Notes: generated from the letters alone by a model not told the origin. DNA of 64,000 nt from Streptomyces eurocidicus (GCF_002891295.1 NZ_LGUI01000004.1:372001-436000); one strand, 5' to 3'. Counted from the stretch's first letter, positions 43,422 through 52,322 are shown. Numbers and translations are program-made.

Positions 43422-43895
43422 TCAGCGGACCGCGACGGCCACCGCCAGCGCCGCGAGCAAGTAGCCCTGCAAGGCGACGCGAAGGTTGATGACCCGGTCC
43501 CAGCCCCGTTGCAGTGCACGGGCGTCCTCAAGCTGCCGGCCCTCGAGGACGGCCGCGACGAACGCGCGGTTGATCGGCGCGCTGATCTTCGCGTAGATGA
43601 CGAGCCAGACGAATGCCGCCACCGCCGCGGTACCCGCAAGGATCGCCGAGGCATACGAGCCGGCCAGTGCGGTGGCCACGATGCCGAGGACGATCGCGAT
43701 GACACTGACGACTCCCGTGACGGGCATGCGGCGATCCCCGTAGAGGTGGACATATCCCATCGCACGGGCCAGCGTGACGTCATCGGCCCGCGCCATGGCG
43801 GAGCGCTGGACAATGGCACAAAAGGCATCGGTGCCGTAGACGATCGCATTCGACATGATGGCGATCAACAAGAATACTAAACCGGCGGTTTCCAT
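43422..43895 (-). CDS. DUF1772 (anthrone oxygenase-like) membrane protein
   Basis: A 157-residue membrane protein with four hydrophobic segments (residues about 3-25, 57-80, 82-102 and 135-155). ATG at 43895 with GAGGAAGAG upstream. The YVHLYGDRRMPVTG region and LQRGWDRVINLRV near the end fit the DUF1772 family, which includes cofactor-free anthrone oxygenases in aromatic polyketide pathways and many uncharacterised proteins. Its location beside ketosynthase genes makes a polyketide role plausible but unproven. Confidence 0.8.
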   Translation of the reverse strand: METAGLVFLLIAIMSNAIVYGTDAFCAIVQRSAMARADDVTLARAMGYVHLYGDRRMPVTGVVSVIAIVLGIVATALAGSYASAILAGTAAVAAFVWLVIYAKISAPINRAFVAAVLEGRQLEDARALQRGWDRVINLRVALQGYLLAALAVAVAVR

Positions 43896-43983
43896 TGCTC
43901 TTCCTCATCTTCGGATGACGGGCATCGCGAAATCATGTCATCCTTTCCCGGGATTCCTGGATGCGAACCCCTTTCACCGGAAC

Positions 43984-44020
43984 GCCGTTGCGGGCCGCGG
44001 AATAAGCGGCCCGCAACGGC
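43984..44020 (-). terminator. Terminator after the neocarzinostatin-like gene
   Basis: GCCGTTGCGGGCCGC and its perfect 15-base complement flank a GGAATAA loop, about 30 bases downstream of the gene's stop. Confidence 0.88.
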
Positions 44021-44049
44021 GGGAACCAACCCTTGCGGGACGGGATCGG

Positions 44050-44493
44050 TCAGGCGAAGGAGAGGGGAGCCGCGCCCACGCCGTGGCCGAGGTCGCCCGT
44101 CAGCACGGCAGCGATACCGACCTGGTTCACGGAGGCGTCAACGACGCCGGTCTCTTTACCGGTTGCCATGTCGTAGCCCACGAAGTTCTTCTTGACGGTG
44201 AACGAGAGGGTGAACGACCCGTCCTGACTTACCGTCACCTGTGTCTGCGTCGCCTGGTCGCACGCGACCCGCTTGGCGAAGTCGAGGTCGCACTCGGCGA
44301 TGCCCAACTGGCTCCCGGGGGTATAGCCGGCGCCGGACACAGTGATCGTCTGGCCGTCCGTGAGCCCGGAGGCCGGAGTTGCGGTGATGGCAGCCGCGGC
44401 CGCCGTCGCCGGGTTCGCGACGAGCAGTGTCGCACCGATGGCTGCGGCGACGAGGGCTCCCGCGCGCATCGACTTCCGTGACATGTGCGTCAT
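44050..44493 (-). CDS. Secreted neocarzinostatin-apoprotein-like protein
   Basis: A 147-residue exported protein from the ATG at 44493, chosen for GAAGAAGGCAGGT upstream. The signal peptide ends near ATAAAAAI. The mature part follows the neocarzinostatin family: ITATPASGLTDGQTITVSGAG, a Cys pair in GIAECDLDFAKRVACD, VSQDGSFTLSFTVKKNF and the ending PLSFA. Neocarzinostatin-type proteins are seven-stranded immunoglobulin-like carriers of enediyne chromophores. Here only one of the two usual disulfides is present, and no enediyne genes are in the window. It may bind another small hydrophobic ligand. A terminator follows it. Confidence 0.85.
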   Translation of the reverse strand: MTHMSRKSMRAGALVAAAIGATLLVANPATAAAAAITATPASGLTDGQTITVSGAGYTPGSQLGIAECDLDFAKRVACDQATQTQVTVSQDGSFTLSFTVKKNFVGYDMATGKETGVVDASVNQVGIAAVLTGDLGHGVGAAPLSFA

Positions 44494-44624
44494 ACCTGCC
44501 TTCTTCCTTCCCATTGCCGTATGAGCGTCACCGGAAGCCTAGGAACGGGAGCTGGGCAAGATCCTTGAAAATATCTTGAACGGTGAACGGCAGAGTTCGG
44601 CCGGTCGGTCCCCGAACACCGACA

Positions 44625-44650
44625 ACGGCGGGCCCGTCCGGGCCCGCCGT
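44625..44650 (-). terminator. Terminator of the roh operon
   Basis: ACGGCGGGCCCG and its perfect complement are separated by TC. It lies 15 bases past the DsbA-like stop, marking the end of the eight-gene operon. Confidence 0.82.
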
Positions 44651-44664
44651 CCCTTACCGCACCG

Positions 44665-45420
44665 TCACCCGCCGGCCGTCGCCGACTCCGCCAGTTTCGC
44701 CGCGTGGGTGAGGAGTTCCTCGTAGACCTCCGGGCGGTCCTCGTCGATGAACGGGTAGCCGGTGCCGAAGTCGCCGCCGATCCAGTGGGCCTTTATGCCG
44801 GGGTTGGCGCTGTCGGTGCCGTCGCGGAGGAAGACGTGCGGGCTGCAGACGACGCGGTCGTCGCGGGCCGCCTCGTACTGCGCCATGACGGCCGCGCGGG
44901 CCGAGCCGGTGTCCAGGGCGGCGGCCAGGAGGTCCACGTCGACCGCGCCGGTGCCGTGCGCCACGTCGAGGATGACGTGGCGCAGCGAGATGCACCGGCC
45001 CTCCGCCCAGAACGCGCGGCGCAGGGCCCGGTCGAGCTGTTCGCTCGCGTTCCAGCCCTGGGCCTTGGCCGCCTCGACCGCCTCCAGGGGCGGCAGTGTG
45101 GTGACGGGGTACGTCCAGTCCGGGCCCTGCCACAGCCGCCAGCCGGCGTCGGGTTCGACGGCGCCGAGCACCGAGATCTCGGAGTCGACACCCGGGCGGG
45201 CGTTGACCTCGCGATTGAAGAGCTCCAGCGGGAAGGCCCGTAAGTCGAACCAGATCCGGCCCTCCAGGCCGAGGCGGCGCCGGGTCTCGTGCAGCCGGTG
45301 GACGGCGACGTGGGCGAAGGAGCAGTTCAGGTCGGTGAAGACGACGATCGTGTCGTCGCTGTCCGGCAGGCGCGGGTCGTCGGGGGCCGTGCCGGTGGTG
45401 CCGTGGTGCGCGGTGCTCAT
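44665..45420 (-). CDS. DsbA/FrnE-like thioredoxin-fold protein
   Basis: A 251-residue cytoplasmic protein from the ATG at 45420, which overlaps the oxidase stop by 4 nt (ATGA). The thioredoxin-fold start is IVVFTDLNCSFAHVAVHRLHE, in which the CxxC motif is reduced to a single Cys. The DsbA family helical insert (VEAAKAQGWNASEQLDRALRRAFW) and a C-terminal GTDSANPGIKAHWIG cis-Pro-like region follow. FrnE and 2-hydroxychromene-2-carboxylate isomerases share this fold and can be glutathione/mycothiol-dependent. As the last gene of the azomycin-like operon it might protect against reactive nitro intermediates or act as an isomerase. Function not established. Confidence 0.8.
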   Translation of the reverse strand: MSTAHHGTTGTAPDDPRLPDSDDTIVVFTDLNCSFAHVAVHRLHETRRRLGLEGRIWFDLRAFPLELFNREVNARPGVDSEISVLGAVEPDAGWRLWQGPDWTYPVTTLPPLEAVEAAKAQGWNASEQLDRALRRAFWAEGRCISLRHVILDVAHGTGAVDVDLLAAALDTGSARAAVMAQYEAARDDRVVCSPHVFLRDGTDSANPGIKAHWIGGDFGTGYPFIDEDRPEVYEELLTHAAKLAESATAGG

Positions 45421-48400
45421 GGTGTCTCCGATACTCGGATCAGACCCCACCAGCCCTCACTGACGCCCCAGTGCAGGTTGCCGGTGCGGTAGGCGTAGTC
45501 GCCGGGGTACTGGGCCCGGAAACGGATGGTGCGCGTGCTGCCCGTGGCCAGGGCGCCGATGGTCGACACGTACGTCCCCCGCCCGGTCTCGGACGCGTCC
45601 CACACCTGCCCGTGCACCGTAAAGCACTGGTTGCGCATGCGGGAAGCCCCGATCGCCAGGTGGAGGGCCACTTGGTCACCCGGGCGGCAGCGCAGCAGCG
45701 GCGTGGGCGGCTCCGGGTCGGAGAGGGCCGGGGCGAGCGGGTGCAGCGCCGCGGTGCGGTAGTTGTACGCCTTCTGGCCCGCGTCGTCGGGGCTGTCGGA
45801 GAACAGGTCGGTGACCGGCTGGGTGAGGTCGCCGTCGTGGTAGAGGCGCAGTCCGTCCTGGGCGACGAGGACGAGTTCGCGGACCGGTTCGGCGTGCGGC
45901 CTGCGGACGACGGCCTGTTCCCCGGACCAGCGCTCGCGCCCGGTGGCCGGGTCGTAGGGGGTGGCGTCGGCCGCCTCGACGACCAGGGCGCCGACCAGGC
46001 CGCGCCGCATATGGCTGACGACGTCCGCCTGGTCGCGCAGCAGGACCACGCCGGGCTCGTCGGCGTACCAGCGGTAGGTGCGGGCCCCGCCGGGTTTGAC
46101 CGTGCCGTCCTCGTTGCGGCCCACGTGGGCGCCGTCGTGGTGGCGCACGTCGTAGCGCAGCAGGGTGGGGTGGAGGGAGACGCGGCCGGAGACGGTACGG
46201 GCCCCGGGGTCCTCCTCGTTCATCACGGCGGGGTCGAGGGGGCTGGCCGGCGGCGGCCCGTCCAGCTCGTTGATCAGGGTGACCTCGACCCACTCCCCCG
46301 CGCGGCAGCGCAGCACCAGGGGGCCGGCGTCGTCCGGGGCGCCGTCGACGGTGTAGACGAGACCGTAGGGATCGGTGCGCCGGTCGCTGTAGGAGATCAC
46401 ACGGGAGCGCGCCCGTACGGTGTACCGGCGCGAGGCCCGGCGGGACGGCAGCGGGTCCTGGCCGAGGAGGGCGCCGGGCAGGGCGGGCAGGTCGCGCTGC
46501 GGCCGGTCGTGCAGGCGGAGCAGCCCCCAGCAGCCCAGCCACAGGTCGTTGGTCGCGCCGAAGGCCCACAGGTGGTCGCCGGGTCCGGTCCGGCGGTCGA
46601 GCCGCAGTTCGGCGACGTTGGAGATGCCGAAGGTCTGCTGGTCGCGCCAGGCCGTGTCGGGGCGGCCGGCCCACTGGCGCCAGCGGGTGCCGCTCACCGT
46701 GAAGCTGTGCTGGAGGTCGTGCGAGCCCTGGAGCACGTGCAGGCGCACGTCCTCGCCGGGGTACGCGCGCAGCAGCGGGGTGCCGGGGTCGCCGTGGACG
46801 TCGCTCGCGAACCAGTCGGCGGGGTCGCCGCCGCGCTCCGACAGCGGCTCGCAGCGGTAGTTGACGCCCATGACGCCCTGGTCGTCCGGGGCGCCGGGGT
46901 GCGGCGGCGGGTTGATGGGCCCGCCGTCGTGACCTCCGTCGTGGCCCCCGTCGTGGCCCCCGTCGTGACTGTCCGCCATGGCGCCGTCCGCGACGGCCCC
47001 CGCCGTGGCGTGCCGCACCATCGGCACGAAGTCGCCGACGGCGAGCACGGCCTCGCGGTAGGCGGTGCCGTCGGCGCGCTCGACGACGGCCCGCGTGCCC
47101 CGGCGCAGCGGGGTACCGCGGTCGTCGGGCGAGAACCAGGTGGCGTCCTCGGGCTCGGCGATGAGGGCGCCGAAGAGGCCGTGCCGCTGCCGGTAGTTGG
47201 CGAGCAGGTGGTCGTGGAAGAGGACGGTGCCGAACTCGTGGTCGACATACCAGCGGTAGGTCCAGGAGTTGTACCGGCCGAAGGCGTCCTCGCCCTGGTC
47301 GGCCGTGGTGGTGGCGGAGATGTAGTTCCAGCCGATGGCCGAGCCGTCGGAGACGAGCGGGTCGTACTTGACGAGGTGCGTGTGCAGGCCGCACTCGGGC
47401 TGGAAGGGCAGCTCGTAGTCGAACGCGGACGCCTCCTGCTTGCCGGACGGGAGGGCGTTGGTGAGGGTCATCTCCAGCACCTCGCCCTTGCGGGCGCGGA
47501 TGACGAGGGGTTCCAGCGTGCGCTCGCCCCGGGCGAGCTGCCGCTGGAAGGCTTCGAGGCCGCCGGCCTCCTCGATCTCCTCGGCGAGGGCGTAGAACAT
47601 GCCGCGGTGGTCGTGCCAGGTGGTGCCGTGCGGCTTCTTGGGGTCGCCGTGGTAGTACAGCGTGCCCGTGGCGGCGACGAGGTGGAAGCGGCGCACCGGG
47701 GCTCCGGGCGGGCCCACCTTGGTGAACGCCTCGCCCGGCTGCGGGTCCGGGCAGAAGGCGCCGGCCTCCAGCGCGGTGGGTTCGCGGCCCATGCCGGCCG
47801 GCTGGTGCGGGGTACGGGGCGGGCGCGGGTTCTTCTGCGGGAACGTGGCGGTCTGGGCCAGGAACGCCGGGAAGCCCGGCCGTTCGGGGGTGGGCGCCGG
47901 GGGCGCCGCACGGTGCGGCAGCGGTGCGAGCGCGGTGACGGAGGTGCCGTCGGGGTAGCGGCCCGAGCCGTCCTGGAGGGTGTCGAAGATGCGGAACATG
48001 CCCCACATGCCCATGTGGAAGTGGACGTACATGTGGCAGTGCCAGATGGAGTCGCCCACCGCGTTCTGCGCCGAGCCCAGGCCGCCGATGAGGTCGAGGG
48101 TCATGCCCTCCTGCGGGCTGATGCTGACGGAGTCCACGATCGGGGAGTTCTCGTCGGCCGGGTCGAGCCGCCACTGGTGGAGGTGGGTGTGGAAGACATG
48201 GGTGTCCCGCATGCCGCCGTGCACGAGCCGGATCACGGCGGGGTCGCCCGAATAGCCGCGGAAGACGGGGGTGGCCGGGTCGCCGAACATCCAGGAGCTG
48301 TGGTGCAGTTCCTCGCCGGTCTGGGCGTCGCGGACGGGGTCGAGCACTCCGTCGGCGAGCATCTTGTGGTACAGGTACATCCGCCATGCCATCGGCTCGA

Positions 48401-49205
48401 TGCGCAGGTTGACCGGCAGCATGGCGTTGTTGGGCGGGGTGAGGTCGTCGAGCGTGTCGGACCCGGCGGCGGCCATGTGTCCGCCGTGGCCGTGGTCCCC
48501 GTCCCCGCCGTGCCCTCCGTGCTCCGGGGGCGCGACGGGGTTGTCGTTGCTCGGGTACTCCATCATGAAGACGACGTACTCGCGGAAGCTGCGGTCCGGC
48601 AGGTGGACGTCGGCCTCCAGGCCCGTCGCCAGGGGGGCGCCGGTCACCGGGTCGGTCCAGGTGGCCTCGGGGGCCTCGACGACGACGGCGCCGACCAGGC
48701 CGTGGCTCTGCGAGCCCTCGCCGCGCGGGTCCGCCATGTCACCGAAGTGGAAGACGCCCTCGTGCTCGCAGAGCCACTCGTACTCCCGGGTCCGGCCGGG
48801 CGGCACGCTGCTGTCCGGGTTGGCGCCGACGGCCGCGCCGTCCGTCGTACGGGCGTCGTAGCGCACTCCCTGGAGCGTGATGCCGACGGGCCGGGACAGT
48901 TCGTTGGCGAGCCGGACCCGCAGCCGCTCGCCGCGGCGCACGCGCAGCACCAGGGGCCGGGCCTTGGGGTGCGGGGCCGGTACGCGCTCGGGTTCGCGCG
49001 TGTAGTCCGGGAACGGCACGGGCCACGACGAGGCGACCGCGCGCAGCTCCTCGGCGTCGGCGGCCAGGACGTACAGGGCGCCGTTGCGGTCGTGGTCGCC
49101 GAATCCGTTGTAGGCGATGGGGACGTTGAGGGCGACGACGTCATAGGTACGGACGCGTGGTCTGCCGGCCTCGGGGCCGGCTGGGGTGGTGCTCTCGGTG
49201 TTCAT
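45417..49205 (-). CDS. Giant multidomain multicopper oxidase
   Basis: A 1262-residue protein with no signal peptide, about two to three times normal laccase length, containing several cupredoxin-like domains. Copper motifs include HVFHTHLHQW (about 336-345) and the type 1/type 3 block WHCHMYVHFHMGM (388-400). A further set includes GLHTHLVKYDP and FHDHLLANYRQRHG. A His/Gly-rich insert sits at about 225-245, and another (GGHDGGHDGGHDGG) near residue 760 is encoded by 12-bp DNA repeats. Size and layout recall MnxG-type multicopper oxidases. It is coupled to the DsbA-like gene and lies 87 nt after the methyltransferase. Its role in a nitroimidazole operon is unknown; oxidising the aminoimidazole or a phenolic partner is conceivable. 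Confidence 0.85.
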   Translation of the reverse strand: MNTESTTPAGPEAGRPRVRTYDVVALNVPIAYNGFGDHDRNGALYVLAADAEELRAVASSWPVPFPDYTREPERVPAPHPKARPLVLRVRRGERLRVRLANELSRPVGITLQGVRYDARTTDGAAVGANPDSSVPPGRTREYEWLCEHEGVFHFGDMADPRGEGSQSHGLVGAVVVEAPEATWTDPVTGAPLATGLEADVHLPDRSFREYVVFMMEYPSNDNPVAPPEHGGHGGDGDHGHGGHMAAAGSDTLDDLTPPNNAMLPVNLRIEPMAWRMYLYHKMLADGVLDPVRDAQTGEELHHSSWMFGDPATPVFRGYSGDPAVIRLVHGGMRDTHVFHTHLHQWRLDPADENSPIVDSVSISPQEGMTLDLIGGLGSAQNAVGDSIWHCHMYVHFHMGMWGMFRIFDTLQDGSGRYPDGTSVTALAPLPHRAAPPAPTPERPGFPAFLAQTATFPQKNPRPPRTPHQPAGMGREPTALEAGAFCPDPQPGEAFTKVGPPGAPVRRFHLVAATGTLYYHGDPKKPHGTTWHDHRGMFYALAEEIEEAGGLEAFQRQLARGERTLEPLVIRARKGEVLEMTLTNALPSGKQEASAFDYELPFQPECGLHTHLVKYDPLVSDGSAIGWNYISATTTADQGEDAFGRYNSWTYRWYVDHEFGTVLFHDHLLANYRQRHGLFGALIAEPEDATWFSPDDRGTPLRRGTRAVVERADGTAYREAVLAVGDFVPMVRHATAGAVADGAMADSHDGGHDGGHDGGHDGGPINPPPHPGAPDDQGVMGVNYRCEPLSERGGDPADWFASDVHGDPGTPLLRAYPGEDVRLHVLQGSHDLQHSFTVSGTRWRQWAGRPDTAWRDQQTFGISNVAELRLDRRTGPGDHLWAFGATNDLWLGCWGLLRLHDRPQRDLPALPGALLGQDPLPSRRASRRYTVRARSRVISYSDRRTDPYGLVYTVDGAPDDAGPLVLRCRAGEWVEVTLINELDGPPPASPLDPAVMNEEDPGARTVSGRVSLHPTLLRYDVRHHDGAHVGRNEDGTVKPGGARTYRWYADEPGVVLLRDQADVVSHMRRGLVGALVVEAADATPYDPATGRERWSGEQAVVRRPHAEPVRELVLVAQDGLRLYHDGDLTQPVTDLFSDSPDDAGQKAYNYRTAALHPLAPALSDPEPPTPLLRCRPGDQVALHLAIGASRMRNQCFTVHGQVWDASETGRGTYVSTIGALATGSTRTIRFRAQYPGDYAYRTGNLHWGVSEGWWGLIRVSETP
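46925..46975 (-). repeat. 12-bp tandem repeat coding for HDGG units
   Basis: CCGTCGTGACCT-like and CCGTCGTGGCCC units repeat about four times and encode successive His-Asp-Gly-Gly blocks, a probable metal-binding, length-variable linker in the oxidase. Confidence 0.8.
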
Positions 49206-49292
49206 CTTTCCCCCGTTGAACTCGTGCTGACTCGTGCTGGGTTTTTCTGGCTTTCCGGCTGTTCCGAGCGGTTTCTCAGCGGATCCTTACGG

Positions 49293-50366
49293 TCACGGCG
49301 CGGTGCTCCGCACGGCCGTGCTCTGGGCGAAGCGGGCCACGGTCGTGCCCGCCGAGAGGACCGCGCCCTCCCAGCGGTAGACCTGGCCGAAGGAGCGTCC
49401 GGCGCCGTCCCCGGCGGTGGGCCGGGAGCGGCTGAACGACACGGCGATCCGGTCGCCGCGGCGCAGCGGCACCGGCCGGGCGATCGGCAGGTAGCAGTGC
49501 TTCCAGCTGTCGGACGTGGTGCGGGAGCCGATGTCGTCGCCGGAGATGTCCAGGGCGACGGTGTCGGACAGGGTGGCGACGAAGTAGCCCTTGAAGCCGG
49601 TGAGCACTCCGTCCCGGCGGGCGGTGTAGACGAGCGGCACCCGGTAGTCGGTCCGCTCCGCGCCGCCCGGCGCGGTGAGGTCGTAGGTCCTGACGACCCG
49701 GGGCGCGGCCAGGTGGCAGCGGATCGGGACGATCACGTCGTAGTAGAGGTCGAAGGGGCTGTCGGCGCCCCGGCGGCGCAGCAGTCCGGCGAAGGCCGCC
49801 GGTCCGCCCGCGTCCTGCGGGCCCGGGCCGGTGAGCTGGGCCTGGGCCCGCTCGGCGGCGACGGGGACGAGGTAGCTCTCGACCTGCCGGGGCAGCATGG
49901 TGCCGCCGGGCCGCAGGAAGCGGCGGCGCGCGTCGTCGAGGATCGCGGCGGCGTTCTCGTTGTCGGCGAGGTTCCCCATGATCTCGGAGAGGACGACGTC
50001 GACCCGCTCGGGCAGGTCGAGGTCGAAGGAGAGCCCGCACAGCGGGTGGAACCGGTCTCCGTGCCCGGCGGCCTTCAGCCGGTCGACGGCGTCCGCCAGC
50101 ACGCTCTCGTTGAGGTCGATGCCGTAGACCCGCGCGGCGCCGGCCTCCAGTGCCCAGCGGGCGAGGATGCCGGTGCCGGTGCCCAGGTCGAGCACGGTGG
50201 CGCCGGGTCGTACGGCTTCGGCGATCGCCGCGCGGTAGGCGTTCATGCGCAGGTCGTCGCCGAGCATGAGGGAGTGGAAGTCGTCGCCCCACTCCAGGAG
50301 TTGTTCGGAGGCCGGGAGCCACACCTGTTCGGGCTCGTACTCCGGCGCGCCGGTGGTGGTCGTCAT
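49293..50366 (-). CDS. PRMT-like class I SAM-dependent methyltransferase
   Basis: A 357-residue cytoplasmic enzyme, ATG overlapping the Rieske stop by 4 nt. SAM motif I is TVLDLGTGTGILARWALEAGA, the acidic post-I segment is VYGIDLNES, and the double-E-like loop reads VVLSEIMGNLADNE, as in protein arginine methyltransferases. A beta-barrel C-terminal region follows, with ISGDDIGSRTTSDSWKHCYLPI, where the W-K-H-C segment resembles the PRMT THW loop. It lies in the roh operon, so the substrate is more likely a guanidine or aminoimidazole compound than a protein. This is inferred from context. Confidence 0.85.
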   Translation of the reverse strand: MTTTTGAPEYEPEQVWLPASEQLLEWGDDFHSLMLGDDLRMNAYRAAIAEAVRPGATVLDLGTGTGILARWALEAGAARVYGIDLNESVLADAVDRLKAAGHGDRFHPLCGLSFDLDLPERVDVVLSEIMGNLADNENAAAILDDARRRFLRPGGTMLPRQVESYLVPVAAERAQAQLTGPGPQDAGGPAAFAGLLRRRGADSPFDLYYDVIVPIRCHLAAPRVVRTYDLTAPGGAERTDYRVPLVYTARRDGVLTGFKGYFVATLSDTVALDISGDDIGSRTTSDSWKHCYLPIARPVPLRRGDRIAVSFSRSRPTAGDGAGRSFGQVYRWEGAVLSAGTTVARFAQSTAVRSTAP

Positions 50367-50653
50367 CGCTCGGTCGGTCCCTTCCGCGGGTCGTCCTCGG
50401 CGTTCGCCGGCCCGTCGCTGTACACCGTGAGTGCTTCCGTGGTCGGCCCCGCGATCGGGCAGCCGGTGGTGAGGTCGAAGGAGGAGCGGTGGAGGGGGCA
50501 GACGATGCGCAGGGTGCGCGCGTTGACGTGGCCGTGGACCAGGCGGCCCTTGCGGTGCGGGCAGGCGGCGTCGATCACGAACTCCCGTCCGGCGACGCGG
50601 ACGCGCAGCCGTTCGCCGTCCGCGAGCTCCCGGAGCACGGCCTCCTCGCTCAC
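50363..50653 (-). CDS. Small Rieske [2Fe-2S] protein
   Basis: A 96-residue soluble electron carrier. The cluster ligands are Cys/His in CPHRKGRLVHG and Cys/His in CPLHRSSFDLTTG. The GTG start overlaps the RohS stop by 4 nt (GTGA), and its own stop overlaps the methyltransferase start. Rieske ferredoxins deliver electrons to oxygenases, so it is the natural redox partner of the adjacent diiron N-oxygenase. It was probably missed in some annotations because of its size. Confidence 0.9.
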   Translation of the reverse strand: MSEEAVLRELADGERLRVRVAGREFVIDAACPHRKGRLVHGHVNARTLRIVCPLHRSSFDLTTGCPIAGPTTEALTVYSDGPANAEDDPRKGPTER

Positions 50654-51483
50654 GCCGCCTCCCGGGCCCGCTCGACGGCCGTGTCGAAGGCCGTGCCGAT
50701 CAGGTCGGACAGCAGCAGGGCGCCGGTCCAGAGCCGGGCCGGGTCCAGCCCGCGCGCCTCCTCGTACTCGCGGATCGCGATCTGCATCTCCTTCATGTGG
50801 AAGGTGTCGATGTGCAGGTGTTCGGTGTAGTAGCGGCCGTGGGCGATGCCCAGTCGTTCGCAGGCCCTGGCCTGGGTCCGGAAGGCGTGCGGGATGCTCG
50901 CCTCCAGATAGGCCAGGGCGCCCAGGAAGTACTCCACGTGCGGGGCGCGCTGGGTGAGCCAGTAGAAGGAGTTGAGGAAGGCGTAGGTCTCGTCGGAGGT
51001 GGTGTCGAGGAAGCTCTCCGGCTCCTGCGGGAGGCCGAGTTCCGCCAGCAGGTCCAGATAGAGCCGCGAGTGCGCCTGCCGGAGGTTGCCGCAGCCGAAC
51101 TCGTCGATGAGGACCCGCATCACCGCCATCTGCGCCTTGAGCGGCAGCCGCGGAATGGCGGGGAAGAAGTTCTGCGCCTCGGTCAGGCCGTCCAGCGCGA
51201 ACTCGCGCACCACGTGGCGGAACTGCTCGCGGGTGGCCTCCTCCGCCAGATAGCGGGCCGTCGCCGTCTCCTCGCGCTCGTCGGCGAGGAGGCCGTCGAG
51301 CGCCTCGACCCACCGGGCGCGCGAGGGGACGGCGGGCGTCCGGGCGTCGAGTTCGTCGACGCGGGCGACGATCCAGTCCTTCTCCAGTTCCTCGACGGCC
51401 GCCGCGACACGGGCGTTCTGCACCGACCTGTTGTGGACGAACAGCGTCTTCTGCGCGCTGTCCGCGGGCGTGGGCGTGGTCAC
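50650..51483 (-). CDS. rohS: Heme-oxygenase-like diiron N-oxygenase (RohS-like)
   Basis: A 277-residue cytoplasmic helical protein of the HDO (iron-containing redox enzyme) family. GTG start at 51483 with GGGAGGAG upstream. Candidate metal ligands lie in the helical motifs AEEATREQFRHVVREF, FFPAIPRL and EHLHIDTFHMKEMQ, typical of this family. In the azomycin pathway RohS oxidises 2-aminoimidazole to 2-nitroimidazole. The start overlaps the RohR stop (GTGA) and the stop overlaps the Rieske start. The assignment rests on the family plus the complete rohP-Q-R neighbourhood. Confidence 0.85.
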   Translation of the reverse strand: MTTPTPADSAQKTLFVHNRSVQNARVAAAVEELEKDWIVARVDELDARTPAVPSRARWVEALDGLLADEREETATARYLAEEATREQFRHVVREFALDGLTEAQNFFPAIPRLPLKAQMAVMRVLIDEFGCGNLRQAHSRLYLDLLAELGLPQEPESFLDTTSDETYAFLNSFYWLTQRAPHVEYFLGALAYLEASIPHAFRTQARACERLGIAHGRYYTEHLHIDTFHMKEMQIAIREYEEARGLDPARLWTGALLLSDLIGTAFDTAVERAREAA

Positions 51484-52322
51484 GGGGCTCCTCCCGTCCC
51501 GGTGGTCCGTTCGGTGGTCAGCACGCCCCGGCGGCACAGTTCGCTCTTGAGCGCGCGGTACCAGTCGGGGCGGTCCAGGCCGTGCCGCGCGCAGGCGGCG
51601 GCGAGCGCGGCGGTGTGGTCCGACACCGGCCCGGTGTGCAGGGCCGCGCACAGCGCGGGTTCGACGTTGGCCAGGGCCGTCACCTGGCCGTCGACGCCCT
51701 CGGTCGCGGGCAGCAGGTGTTCCAGGCCCTGGAGCACGGGCACCCCGGGGCGCGCCGCGACGAGCTCGCGGGTGGCGGCGGGGTCGCCGGCGGAGTCCTT
51801 GACGGCGACGACCGAGGGCAGGGCGCAGATCCTCAGCAGGGTGTCCGGGCGCAGGTCGTTCCCCGAGACCTCGCGCTCGTGGTAGACGACGACGGGCAGC
51901 CCGCCCTCCCGGCCGAGCGTCTCGTAGTGCCGGTACATCTCCTCCTGGGTGACGTCCGGCCCGTACGGGGTCGGGGCGACGACCGCGGCGGCGCCCAGGC
52001 CGGCGGCGGTCCGGGCCCGGGCCACCGCCTGCTCGGTCGTGGGGCGCTGGATCCCGGCCAGCACCGGCAGGCCGGCCGCGTGACCGGCGGTGGCGGCGAC
52101 CATGCCGTGCCACTGCCGGTCGGTCAGGGCCCACCCCTCGCCGGTGCTCAGGGCGGGCAGGAGGGCGTCGACGTACGGCCGTACGCTCGCGACCAGCCGG
52201 CCGACGTCCTCCTCGGCCACGTCGCCGTCGTCCGTCAGCGGGGTCACCAGCGCCACGGTGACCCCTGGGTACCCGCTCCCGTGCCTCATGGGTCCCCCGG
52301 CTCCCTTCCGTCGCCCGTTCAC
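51480..52322 (-). CDS. rohR: DapA-family aldolase (RohR-like)
   Basis: A 269-280-residue cytoplasmic class I aldolase of the dihydrodipicolinate synthase family. The Schiff-base lysine is in SVVAVKDSAGD, the tyrosine region is VVYHERE, and the carboxylate-binding loop reads STGEGW in place of GTTGE. The GTG at 52322 gives the operon's recurrent GTGA overlap; an ATG at 52289 with GGGGGA upstream gives a more typical N-terminus (MRHGSGYPGVTVAL). In azomycin synthesis the aldolase cleaves 4-hydroxy-2-ketoarginine into guanidinoacetaldehyde and pyruvate. Function is inferred from family and neighbours. Confidence 0.85.
   Translation of the reverse strand: MNGRRKGAGGPMRHGSGYPGVTVALVTPLTDDGDVAEEDVGRLVASVRPYVDALLPALSTGEGWALTDRQWHGMVAATAGHAAGLPVLAGIQRPTTEQAVARARTAAGLGAAAVVAPTPYGPDVTQEEMYRHYETLGREGGLPVVVYHEREVSGNDLRPDTLLRICALPSVVAVKDSAGDPAATRELVAARPGVPVLQGLEHLLPATEGVDGQVTALANVEPALCAALHTGPVSDHTAALAAACARHGLDRPDWYRALKSELCRRGVLTTERTTGTGGAP

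Noticed and set aside
45471..50957. 1828-codon plus-strand open frame
   Set aside because: It lies opposite the oxidase, methyltransferase and Rieske genes, which have strong motifs and coupled starts; the long open frame reflects third-position GC bias.
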